Shown here one piece after another: positions 40,417-49,451 of a DNA stretch of 56,955 nucleotides. The translations under genes were made by a program, and so were the position numbers. Every line of letters starts with the position of its first letter. Within the stretch, counting starts at the first letter, position 1. This stretch comes from Thraustochytrium sp. TN22. Its lineage: Eukaryota > Sar > Bigyra > Thraustochytrida > Thraustochytriidae. The notes beneath the pieces were generated by a model that was given only the letters and a program-made list of their open reading frames with translations, made no database searches and had not been told where the DNA came from. Where the stretch lies: the NCBI GenBank assembly GCA_013306675.1, contig JABLUY010000237.1, positions 1 to 56,955 of the forward strand. The letters are read 5' to 3'.

Positions 40417-41373
40417 CCTTGCCGCGCTGCGCACACGCCGAGCAAGACGCCGCTCGCTCTCGCGCTCGCGCTCGCGCCCTGCGCCTGCGCCCGTGCGAGT
40501 CTCGCTCTGCCGCGCGCGCTCGCTGCGATTGAGGAGACGAGCGGATTTGATCGAGCTCCTGGACGCGGCGGCGCGGCGCGGCGCGGCGCGGCGAAGCCAT
40601 TCGTTCTGGAGGTCGTCATCCGAGACGAGTCGCCCGCGACCATCACCAGCATCGCGTCACGGTGACGGTCCGAGTCGAGTCAGCGGCGTCACGGTCGGCC
40701 CAGTGAAAGTGGCACTGCAGCAGGCCTCAGGCTCCAAATCATACGACGGCAGCGACGCAAGTCAGCCAACTCGGGCACTCAGAGACTCGTCGCTGACGCC
40801 TTCACATCGACTCGTCGGCGACGGCTTCACATCGACCTGTCGGCGATGGCTTCACTCGTCAGCGACGCCCTTCCATCGACTCGTCGGCGACGGCTTCGCA
40901 TCGACCTGTCGGCGATGGCTTCACATCGACTCGACAGCGACGCCCTCACATCGACTCGTCGGCGACGGCTTCACATCGACCTGTCGGCGATGCCTTCACA
41001 CCAACTCGCCGGCGACGGCTTCACATCGACTCAACGGCGACGGCTTCACATCGACTCGGCTCCTGCTGCTTCAATAAGCTGGATCGACACCGTGACGTCG
41101 TCAAAGGATCACAGAAAAGGGGGAGGCTTGGCTGCCGCCGCGCCATTCGCGCCACCAGCCTCCAGAACTTTGTTAGCAGCGTCAAGTGCGCAGACGGTAA
41201 GAACATGACGAGAGCAAAGACCTCCACACGATTTTCCTCTCCGCGTGATTTTCATTGACCGTCCAGTAGAGATGTAAAGAACGCGTGCATTACTTGTACT
41301 GCAGCACGGCCGATCAGAATCATCACATCACAACAGTGTCGTGTTCGCGAAATGTTTTCAATGTTGAACCAGC
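40417..41373. other. Intergenic region with 25-bp minisatellite
   Basis: Separates the TRMT2A start from the 3' end of the FAAL megaprotein. About 260 bp is a minisatellite, the rest unique and lower in GC to the right. No gene is seen. Confidence 0.6.
40799..41060. repeat. 25-bp minisatellite, about 10-11 copies
   Basis: The consensus TTCACATCGACTCGTCGGCG plus ACGGC repeats with a period near 25 bp. Two alternating variants (GACTCGTCGGCGACGG and GACCTGTCGGCGATGG) suggest growth by a 50-bp dimer. The period is not a multiple of three, so it is not coding. Confidence 0.9.
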
Positions 41374-44300
41374 TTACACTGCAACGGGCAGTTTCGCGTA
41401 TTGCGAAGCCGGCAAAGTCAAGGCACGATCTGGGACGTTCAGTCGCCGGCCAGGAGCTGGGCTAGCGTTCTCCGCGAGCTGCGGCGCGCCTGTACGCGGA
41501 GCAACACTCGAGTGGCTGGCGACGAAGCCCTTGCACAGGCAGAGGGCGCCGGGTTGAAGGAGACCACGAGTGCCAATGCGAGAAGGGCCGAACTCGAAGT
41601 TGCCGTTCGTGAACTGATGCGCGGTGAAATAGGCGTTATCGTCCACGATGGCCTCGTCGTCCGCGGTAAGCAGCTGGTGTTCGCTGAGTCGGCTCGAGCA
41701 GATCAGGACCCCGCGGCCCAGCCGAGCGCCCATGAATCGAGCGTGCAGGGCATACAGCGGCGTACCGTGCAGAACCGGGAGGAGGAGGTCCTCAAAGAAC
41801 CTGGTGTAGCTCTGGTACACGCAATATAGGTTGATGCGCGAGGGCGCCGAGTGGAGGTCGCGCTTCAGGCCCAGCACCGAGAGCGCGAGCAGGCGCTGCG
41901 GCAGTAGGAGGCCCAGGAGCGCGAGCCAGAAGCTGGCGGCGAGGAGAAGAATGGCTGCCGAGCGGTCAAGACCGGCGTCGAAGAGGACAAAGGTGGAGAA
42001 CTCGTAGGCAGGGATGAGCGAGGCCACCGCGAGTACAATGAGCACGACGCGCGCGAGCAACGAGCAAGCCTCCTCGGCGGCGCCCCACGGATAGGAAGAG
42101 TCGAGCTGATTCATTGCTGCGACCGGGAAGGTTGCGCCACGAAACTTGCGGTGACCCGAGGGCAATACCTCGCCAGCGTCCAGCGCGCTGAGCATGGCGA
42201 GGCTGGACCCCGGCTGCAGGGAGCTCCCGAGGCCGAGCGCCGCGAAGTGGCCCACCTCGCAATCGTGGCCAATACGCAGAGCGTCTCGCTGCCCGTCCAC
42301 CTCGGTCTCCACGAAGACGTAGCTTGCCATGGACCGGTCGCCCATTATGATGAGGTCCGCGTTGGACGGCGTGATCCAACGCCCACTCGTGGTGAAAGTC
42401 CTGTGGCCGAGGGATGCACCCAACGCGCGAAAGTACCACAGCACGGACCGCGTCTCGTCGAACCACACCAGCCAGGTGGAGAAGGCCAGGCTGAACAAGT
42501 AGTCCGCGGCCCAGAGGCGCAGCTCGAAGATGAAGCTTGGACGGACCGCGCCGGGTCGGAGGCGGCCTACGACTAGCCACTTGAAGGCAACCGCCACCAA
42601 GGACATCACCATGGCCGTCACAAAGAACGAGGAGGCCCAAAAGGCCAGGTCGGCGTAGCGGAAGCCGACGGGGTAGCCGCAGGCGTCCCACACGAGCAGA
42701 TTGACAACGCTGGCTGCAAAGTAGACCTCCAGAAAGGCGCACATGGTGATGACCTTTGCCACGAGGCCAAGCACTACGGTAGACGTCCGGGCGGCCGCGG
42801 CTTGAACTGGCCCGGTCGCGTTCACGGTTTCGCCTTCACCGACCACGCGCAATGGCTCGACCAGCGCGTGCCTGCCCACAGTAGCCCCGAGCAGCACCAT
42901 CGCACCCACCCTGACATGCGTGTATGCGCCCAGGCGCACCGCGCGAAAGCGTAGCGTCCGCGCCTCGGCGTCAAAGGCGCGGCACACAACCGTGCCCTGG
43001 AGGACGGCGCCCTCGTCGACGCGAAGCAGGTCAAGATCACGCACGGGCGTCTTGAGAGTGGCGGATAGCGAGACGCGGGCGCCTAGCAGCACGTAGACGA
43101 TGTTGAGCAAGGGTGTGTCGACGAGCCAGCGGCCAGCGGCGATCTCCCACATGCGCAAGAGGCGGTCGACGAACCACCAGCGCAGGTACGGCAGCGAGCC
43201 GATGCGGATCTCGCGTGGCGTCCAGCGGCCGAGGACGAGCCACTTGGTGCAGATGACCAGTGTCGTGAAGCCTGCAATCCACAGCGGAATCACAAAGGGC
43301 ATGAGGATGCCGAACATGAAGACCGTATCTGTGACGCGATAAAAGACCCAGGGCTCGCCCAAACCGCTCTCGAAACGCAGCCAGTAGCCGTAGTGGTAGG
43401 CCGGCAGAATTGCCGCGGCCATCTCCAAAAAGATGAGCCAGACACCCAAGAACTGCAACGAGACGTTCAGTGTTGTGGACAGCGGCAGGCTGTCCACGCG
43501 CTGCAGGTCCTCCAGGCGCGGCGCTCCGGCGCGCTTGGCCTCCACCGCCGCCGCGAGAGCGCGGACCGTGCGGTTTTGGGCGATGAAGTCCGGCTCGGTA
43601 CTCTCCTCAGCCTGAAGCAGCGTCTCGACGTGCGCGCTGACCTCCATGAGGGCCAGCGAGCTCATGCCGGCCTCGAAGAGATCGGCGTCCGGGTCGAGTG
43701 AGGGCACCTGGAGCGTCTCGCGGACGCGGCGTAAGAGCCAGTCAAGGCGCTCAGCGTCCGTCTCGCCGGTACGCTCGACGGCGTTTTCGCCGCCCAGGTC
43801 GGTCCACGTCTGCAGAAACAGGGCTGGCTGGATCTGGACGCCGCTGTCGAGCGGCGTGGTGAGCACGCGGTCGCAGCGAGCAACGATCGAGGTGGTCGCT
43901 GCGCGTCTCTCCTCTGGGCCGTAGCGCAGGAGAAGGTCTCTGATAACCTCGGTGGCTTGTGGGACGCCGAGGAGAGGCGTGATGTGCCCCAGGGCAGGGC
44001 CGGTGTTGACTGGGGGCTGATCCTTTGCGAGCCCTGCAAACACGTGGACCGGGTCCGCGCTGCCAATGAGCAGCAACGTCGCGACGCGGTCGCGGATGAA
44101 AGTCTGGCCCGATGACGGCTTGATGATGTCCGGCACAAAGAGGATGGTCTGGAAGGCGCGGTCCGCGAGGGCGTCCCCTTTGGGCCGAAACTTCTCGATG
44201 AAGGAGAAGTTCCAAGCCACGTAAGCCTGTGCGAACAAATCGAGAGGCACTTCGTGCGTGGCGCGGCCCAGCGAGACTTCGCTGAGCGCAGCGCCCAGCA

Positions 44301-46719
44301 CCGCGGACGGCGATGGGTCAATCACCCCAGGCGTGGCGTCGAGAAGCTCGGCGGCTACTGCAGTGAGGATATTCAGGCTGAGGCCGCGCTGGCTCTGCTG
44401 TGTGCGCTCGCCCCGTGCTGCCAGGTCCTGCAGCTCGATGCGGGCCGTCCAGACGAGCAGGCCGCGCTTGACCGTGTAGAACCAGGTCTCGTGGTCCATG
44501 CCCCGGTGGCCGCGCATGTTGCGTTCCAGAATATAAGGCATGGCCGCGGCAAAGGTTGCGGGGTCGCGCATGCGCTCCGTAAAGGCGGTCACGAGGAGGA
44601 GGAAACTGAGCGGGCCGCGCAGCTTGTCCGCCGTGGGCTTGGTGTGGGCAGCCTCAGTCAGCAGGAGGCCAGCGGTCACAAAGCCCGCGAGGACCGTCTG
44701 TGCCTCCAAGGCACTGCGCAAGTTCGCCAGCAGGGGCGCGAGACTGACCGGCTTTGACTTGTGCTCAGCGCACAGGTCCTGGAGGCCGGGCATCTCGTCC
44801 AGGTGAAGCTCGGTGATGATGCGGCCCACCTGCGTCGGATCCGTGTGGAGATTCATCAGCTGAGCGGCATTGAGGAGGTCCCACAGTGGGGCCAGGTCGG
44901 CCTTGGACACGGACGGTGCCCTCGTCGTGCCCTCGCCGCCGCTCCGCGCCACGACCGCGAGCTGGCCCTGCACGAAGGCGTCGCGCGCGGCGGCACGGCG
45001 GATCTTGCCACTCGTGGTCTTGGGGACGGTGCGCGGCTTGATGAGCACGACGGCGAGCGGCGAGAATCCGTGTTCGGCGACGATGGCTGCGCGCACGGCA
45101 TCCGCGAGTCGGCGAGCGTCTTGCATCTTGGCGTCGCGTACTTCGGCGACGACCACGACATCCTCCTCAGAGTTCTCCAGGCAAAAGGCCGCGCAGCAGC
45201 CGGGGCGGATGGCCGAGCTGCAAGCATCGACGCTGGCTTCCACGTCCTGTGGGAAGATGTTGCGGCCGCGAACGATGAACATGTCCTTGAGGCGCCCGCA
45301 CACGAAGACCTCGCCCCGGTGCACAAAGCCCATGTCGCCGGTGCGCAGGTAGGTTTGGCCGTCTGGTGACGCGAGCGTTGCGTTGAGCTGCGCCGTTGAG
45401 AGCTCCGGTTTGCGGAAATATGCGCGAACAGTGCTGGGTCCGGATGCCCAAATCTCGCCGACGCAGGCCTCGTCGTCGAGCGGCGCGCGCGTGTCCGGGT
45501 GCACAATGCGGATCGTGGTTCCTGGGCCCGGCTGCCCGTTGCTGATGAGTTCGAGGCCAGCGCCGTCTTGTTGATCTTCGATGCGAGTGCCAGGCGCCAG
45601 CGCAAGACCCGCACGCAGACGCACCACGCGCGGGCCCTTGGGTGGCTGATGCGTGGAGAGCAACATGACGCTCTCCGCGAGGCCGTAGGTCGGGTCCATG
45701 TACTCCATTCGCACGCCTTGGTCCGCGAAAGCGTCCACGAAGCGGCGCAGCGTGTTCATGCGCACTGGCTCGGCGCCGGGCGAGTAGCGCTTGCACGTGC
45801 TGAGGTCGAGTGATGCGCGCTTGGCGGGCGGAACCTTGCGCACGACGAGCTCAAAGGCAAAGCTTGGCCCGCACGTCATCGTCGCGCGGTACTTGGAGAT
45901 GGACGCCAGCCAGAGCGCAGGATTCCGCAAGAAGGTCGCCGGCGAAAACTGCACCAGCGAGCAGCCCATGGTGATGGCGCTAAGCGTGCAGCCCACGAGG
46001 CCCATATCGTGGTAGAACGGCACCCAGCTGACGCCGCGCGTGGCCTCGCTGATGCCCATGGCTGCGCAGATGCTGTCCAGGTTGGCGTTGAGGTTTCCGT
46101 GCGTGACGCAGACGCCCTTGGGGTCGCCCGTGCTGCCGCTGGAGAACTGTACAAAGGCGATGTCGTCGAGGATGGGCGCGTGGAGCGGCGTGAGGTCGGC
46201 CGCTGGTTTGGCCTTGCGCACATCGTGCCACTTGAGCCGGGCGGGAAACTGTTTGGCGCCAATGAGCATTCGTCGCGCGCGCAGGAAGCTGGCGTGCGAA
46301 AGCACATGCGTCAGCTCGGTGGCCTCGCAAACCTTGGCTAGTTTGACGAGTCCAGGTTTCGGGTTGTTCGGGTCTGGAGGATAAATGGGGACGGCCACGT
46401 AGCCGCCCAAGAGGCAGGCCATCATGGCTACGATGAAGTCTAGCCCGGGAAAGAAGACCAGCAGTACCATGTCGCCGCGCCTGGCGCCCCACGTATGCTC
46501 CAGGTTCCGCGCGACGCCGAGAGCGGCAGTGGCCAACTGGCGCCGCGTCAGCCTTCCTACCTCCTTGCCCTTGTCATCCAGCCAGGTGAACAGCAGGCGG
46601 TCCGGGTCTTCGGTGGCCAGCCTCACGAGGTTCTCGCATATGCCCGGCATGCTTTGTGGCTTGGGAGGATGATGACCACCTTTTGGGATTGCTTCTTGCT
46701 CGGCCCATGTCATGACCAC
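41374..46719 (-). CDS. FAAL - unknown domain - carrier protein - Pls/PosA-like membrane acyltransferase fusion
   Basis: A single 1781-residue frame. Residues 20-590 are an adenylating enzyme of the fatty acyl-AMP ligase type: 'FVQFSSGSTGDPKG' (189-202), 'WVPFYHDMGLVG' (232-243), 'YGLAES' (345-350), 'YLRTGDMGFVHRGEVFVCGR' (457-476) and the C-terminal lysine of 'PKTTSGKIRR'. Residues about 605-985 are helical and unrecognised. Residues 990-1065 are an acyl/peptidyl carrier with 'DLFEAGMSSLALME'; S1021 is the expected phosphopantetheine site. From 1085 on it resembles the membrane part of Pls/PosA-type synthetases: paired TM helices near 1088-1110, 1133-1162, 1315-1345, 1355-1385, 1405-1422, 1553-1583 and 1587-1615, alternating with soluble left-handed beta-helix-like segments, with 'KWLVLGRWTPREIRIGSLPY' (1159-1178) and 'KWLVVGRLRPG' (1380-1390) as landmarks. 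Predicted role: activate a fatty or other carboxylic acid, load it on the carrier and transfer it at a membrane. Product unknown. Confidence 0.85.
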   Translation of the reverse strand: MVMTWAEQEAIPKGGHHPPKPQSMPGICENLVRLATEDPDRLLFTWLDDKGKEVGRLTRRQLATAALGVARNLEHTWGARRGDMVLLVFFPGLDFIVAMMACLLGGYVAVPIYPPDPNNPKPGLVKLAKVCEATELTHVLSHASFLRARRMLIGAKQFPARLKWHDVRKAKPAADLTPLHAPILDDIAFVQFSSGSTGDPKGVCVTHGNLNANLDSICAAMGISEATRGVSWVPFYHDMGLVGCTLSAITMGCSLVQFSPATFLRNPALWLASISKYRATMTCGPSFAFELVVRKVPPAKRASLDLSTCKRYSPGAEPVRMNTLRRFVDAFADQGVRMEYMDPTYGLAESVMLLSTHQPPKGPRVVRLRAGLALAPGTRIEDQQDGAGLELISNGQPGPGTTIRIVHPDTRAPLDDEACVGEIWASGPSTVRAYFRKPELSTAQLNATLASPDGQTYLRTGDMGFVHRGEVFVCGRLKDMFIVRGRNIFPQDVEASVDACSSAIRPGCCAAFCLENSEEDVVVVAEVRDAKMQDARRLADAVRAAIVAEHGFSPLAVVLIKPRTVPKTTSGKIRRAAARDAFVQGQLAVVARSGGEGTTRAPSVSKADLAPLWDLLNAAQLMNLHTDPTQVGRIITELHLDEMPGLQDLCAEHKSKPVSLAPLLANLRSALEAQTVLAGFVTAGLLLTEAAHTKPTADKLRGPLSFLLLVTAFTERMRDPATFAAAMPYILERNMRGHRGMDHETWFYTVKRGLLVWTARIELQDLAARGERTQQSQRGLSLNILTAVAAELLDATPGVIDPSPSAVLGAALSEVSLGRATHEVPLDLFAQAYVAWNFSFIEKFRPKGDALADRAFQTILFVPDIIKPSSGQTFIRDRVATLLLIGSADPVHVFAGLAKDQPPVNTGPALGHITPLLGVPQATEVIRDLLLRYGPEERRAATTSIVARCDRVLTTPLDSGVQIQPALFLQTWTDLGGENAVERTGETDAERLDWLLRRVRETLQVPSLDPDADLFEAGMSSLALMEVSAHVETLLQAEESTEPDFIAQNRTVRALAAAVEAKRAGAPRLEDLQRVDSLPLSTTLNVSLQFLGVWLIFLEMAAAILPAYHYGYWLRFESGLGEPWVFYRVTDTVFMFGILMPFVIPLWIAGFTTLVICTKWLVLGRWTPREIRIGSLPYLRWWFVDRLLRMWEIAAGRWLVDTPLLNIVYVLLGARVSLSATLKTPVRDLDLLRVDEGAVLQGTVVCRAFDAEARTLRFRAVRLGAYTHVRVGAMVLLGATVGRHALVEPLRVVGEGETVNATGPVQAAAARTSTVVLGLVAKVITMCAFLEVYFAASVVNLLVWDACGYPVGFRYADLAFWASSFFVTAMVMSLVAVAFKWLVVGRLRPGAVRPSFIFELRLWAADYLFSLAFSTWLVWFDETRSVLWYFRALGASLGHRTFTTSGRWITPSNADLIIMGDRSMASYVFVETEVDGQRDALRIGHDCEVGHFAALGLGSSLQPGSSLAMLSALDAGEVLPSGHRKFRGATFPVAAMNQLDSSYPWGAAEEACSLLARVVLIVLAVASLIPAYEFSTFVLFDAGLDRSAAILLLAASFWLALLGLLLPQRLLALSVLGLKRDLHSAPSRINLYCVYQSYTRFFEDLLLPVLHGTPLYALHARFMGARLGRGVLICSSRLSEHQLLTADDEAIVDDNAYFTAHQFTNGNFEFGPSRIGTRGLLQPGALCLCKGFVASHSSVAPRTGAPQLAENASPAPGRRLNVPDRALTLPASQYAKLPVAV

Positions 46720-48070
46720 TAGCTAGCTAGCTAGACCAACCCGCTGCCAGTGCTCTGAGCAGCTTAGCACTACCGCCGTGCTCAACCCACGATCAAGAGC
46801 TCAACTTGAACACGGAGGCGCTGGCATTGATCCGACTCTTCGGAAGCTCGGTAAGCCAGTCGAGGACCCCGCGACACCGGGATACTCGCGCCCAGCCTGA
46901 GCACGGACGGGCCACTGTCAGAAGCACAGTCACGTCAATGATTCGACGAACTGGTCGTGGCAGTGACGAGCCTCGGCGATGAACGCGGGCCGGCCGCGGC
47001 GGTTGATGACACGCCTACGTGCGAGGACTCTTAGCTAGCGTCGCATTGGTGGTGGGACGAATCAGATGGCCCCCGGGGACGCATGATCGCAATCCAGCAT
47101 GCCATGAGCATGCAAAGCGATTACTAATTCTGCGCAATCGCGCGGCGCGAGCCACTGCAGGAGGGTCCTCGAGCTGCTGTGAGTCGTGCATCAACGCGCT
47201 GCAACAGCAAGTGAGGACCCGTGACGGACGCGAGGGATCCGAGGGACTCTGGGACTCCTCTCGAAGGCGGCCAGCGGCGGCCACGCCGGCGGCCGGTTCA
47301 GCCGTGCGCAGGCGTGCTGGTGCTGGCTGGTGCTGCCTGCGGCAATCGTGCAAGTTGTCATCATCGCCATCATCACATCAGTTAGGTGCGCACCAGCGCG
47401 CACCCAGCCACCGTGGTGATGGGCCACTCGGCCACTCGGCACGGCATGCCGGTGGGTACCATGGTACCAGGAAACCTAACAGACTGCTACAGAAACTTAC
47501 CGCGGATACAGCGGTGGCGGATGCCAGCGGATACAGAGGCACCTCAAGTTCCATGCATGCAGTGGCGTGCACTGGCACTGTGCGCGGCTGTCTCTGCTTC
47601 GGTGGCGGACTGCGACCGCTCTGTTCTCTCGTTCGGGCTCCAGCTAGCCTCGGTGCAGTGCAGTGGTACTCTACGAGCCCGAGCCCGCCGGCGAGGTGCT
47701 CCACCGTGACTCGGAGACGTCTGCAGCCTCTCAGCCAATTCGATGGTGGCGCTCCCGCGGCCAGCGCTGGCGATCCGCGATGATCGCACTGGCAGGACAG
47801 TCCAGAGGCCGCTGTCAGATGATGGCGGCTGATCACAGTCCTGCCCTGACGCCATGTCACCAGGCCAGTGGGCGGCATTACGAGCTGGAGTCCGCCGGTC
47901 GCGCGGCCTTCTCAATCCGCTCCCGAGCGCGGCCAGCGCGGCGGCAGCGGCGAGCAGAGCGGCATCCGGAGCTGCGCGGCAAGCAAGCGGCAGAGGCCAG
48001 CGAGCAGCAAGAGCTCGAGCACGAGCAGCGGCGCGGCGCGCAGGCGGAGTCTCGGAGAGCGGAAGGCAAG
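46720..48070. other. 1.35-kb divergent intergenic region
   Basis: Lies between the FAAL fusion (leftward) and ECH1 (rightward), both acyl-group enzymes. A GCTAGCTAGCTAG patch (46720-46734) abuts the FAAL start. The ECH1 frame is open upstream to 47663 without conserved content. No other gene is seen. Confidence 0.5.
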
Positions 48071-48916
48071 ATGGGCGGCGTGGACGACATGAAGCTGGAG
48101 GCGCTCAAGGTGAGCCGGCAAGGGCAGGTGGTGCACGTGGAGCTGGCTCGGCCCAAGGCCGGCAACGCGATGAACAAAGCCTTCTGGCGCGAGTACCGTG
48201 AGGTGTTCCAGGCGCTGGCGGTGGACCCGGAGTGCCGCGCCATCGTGGTGTCGGGCCAGGGCAAGTTCTTCAGCGTGGGCCTGGACATTAAGCAGCCGTC
48301 GGTGCTGGGCGGCGATGGCACGGATCCGCGCGACCCGGCGCACAAATTCTGGCACACGCGCTCGGAGGTGTTCCCGATGCAGGAGACCTTCACGGCCATG
48401 GAGAAGTGCCCGCAGCCCGTGATCGCCTGCGTTCATGGCGCGGCGATCGGCGGCGCCATCGACCTGCTCACGGCCTGCGATATCCGCCTGGCCGCCGAGG
48501 AGGCCTGGTTCTGCATCCAGGAGGTCAACGTCGGCATCGCCGCCGACGTCGGCACCCTGCAGCGCCTGCACCATGTCATGGGCAACAACAGCCTGGCGCG
48601 CGAGCTCTGTTACACGGGCCGCCGCATGGAGTCTGCCGAGGCCAAGAGCGCTGGCTTCGTCAGCACCGTCTACCCGGATCGCGACACGCTCATGGCCAAG
48701 GGCATGGAGCTGGCCCAGCTCATCGCCTCCAAGTCCCCGCTCGCTGTCGCCGGCACCAAGGTCAACCTTAACTACAGCCGCGAGCACACCATCGCCGACT
48801 CCCTCGAGAAGGTCGCCACCTGGAACGCCGCCGCCATTCAGACCGGCGAGACCCTCGAGGCCGCCAAGTCTGCGCTCAGCAAGGGCGCGATCAAGCCCAA
48901 GTTCTCCAACCTCTGA
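48071..48916 (+). CDS. ECH1: Delta3,5-delta2,4-dienoyl-CoA isomerase
   Basis: Enoyl-CoA hydratase/isomerase superfamily enzyme that shifts the double bonds of 3,5-dienoyl-CoAs so that unsaturated fatty acids can be beta-oxidised. It has 281 residues from the ATG used here. Close to animal ECH1 along its length: 'FWREYREVFQAL' (38-49), 'CRAIVVSGQGKFFSVGLDI' (55-73), 'ETFTAMEKCPQPVIACVHGA' (105-124), 'DLLTACDIRLAA' (131-142), 'EVNVGIAADVGTLQRL' (151-166) and 'KSPLAVAGTKVNLNYSREHT'. The catalytic acids map to D137, E151 and D159. The protein ends in Ser-Asn-Leu, a plausible non-canonical PTS1 where animal ECH1 has SKL, so peroxisomal location is likely. The upstream frame is open, so a longer dual-targeted form is possible. 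Relevant to organisms rich in polyunsaturated fatty acids. Confidence 0.93.
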   Translation: MGGVDDMKLEALKVSRQGQVVHVELARPKAGNAMNKAFWREYREVFQALAVDPECRAIVVSGQGKFFSVGLDIKQPSVLGGDGTDPRDPAHKFWHTRSEVFPMQETFTAMEKCPQPVIACVHGAAIGGAIDLLTACDIRLAAEEAWFCIQEVNVGIAADVGTLQRLHHVMGNNSLARELCYTGRRMESAEAKSAGFVSTVYPDRDTLMAKGMELAQLIASKSPLAVAGTKVNLNYSREHTIADSLEKVATWNAAAIQTGETLEAAKSALSKGAIKPKFSNL

Positions 48917-49451
48917 GCTACCTTTGTCGGTGGCGGCGCGGACACGAGGAAGAAGGAAGAACCTGACGACAAGAGATTCAAGGCGCGGAGCAGCAAGCCG
49001 AAGACCGAGCGAATCGAAGCCAAAACTAAATTGAAGATGTGTCATTTGACGAGCGCTTCTCGCGCGACGTGCCGGATGCGAGCAGCCGATGTCGCGAGCG
49101 AGAGAGGGCGGGCTAGCCGTCACTGGCAGCCAGGCTGCTCGAGTGAAGCAATCCGAAGACCGAGCGAATCGATGTGTCATTTGACGAGCGCTTCTCGCGC
49201 GACGTGCCGGATGCGAGCAGCCAAGGCCGCGAGCGAGAGAGGGCGGGCCACTGGCAGGCTGCTCGAGTGAAGTGCCGAGTCCAAGTCCAGCCTGCCTGCT
49301 CGCTCCTAGCTATGGTGTAAGACTGTAACCTGGCAGTGTGTGTAACCTGGCACCCGGTTCTCGAGAGGGGGAGCCGCAGCAGCGACGTCGATCAAACAAC
49401 CAATCTACTCTCAATCAACCCATCCATCGCAGGGCGGCGCCCGCGGCGAGG
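48917..49451. other. ECH1 3' flank / PH-DnaJ promoter
   Basis: About half of the stretch is a tandem duplication (48998-49273). The remaining 180 bp before the PH-DnaJ start holds a duplicated TGTAACCTGGCA at 49324-49352. No gene is seen. Confidence 0.6.
48998..49273. repeat. Tandem duplication downstream of ECH1
   Basis: Unit 1 (48998-49148) and unit 2 (49153-49273) share CCGAAGACCGAGCGAATCGA, then GATGTGTCATTTGACGAGCG, the following roughly 40 bp almost unchanged, and a terminal CAGGCTGCTCGAGTGAAG. Unit 2 lacks a 20-bp block and a few other bases present in unit 1. Confidence 0.92.

Noticed and set aside
40799-41060. CRISPR array
   Set aside because: Units are contiguous without unique spacers, and the context is eukaryotic.
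40055-41077. 340-codon + ORF through the minisatellite
   Set aside because: The repeat period is not a multiple of three, and the rest is antisense to TRMT2A.
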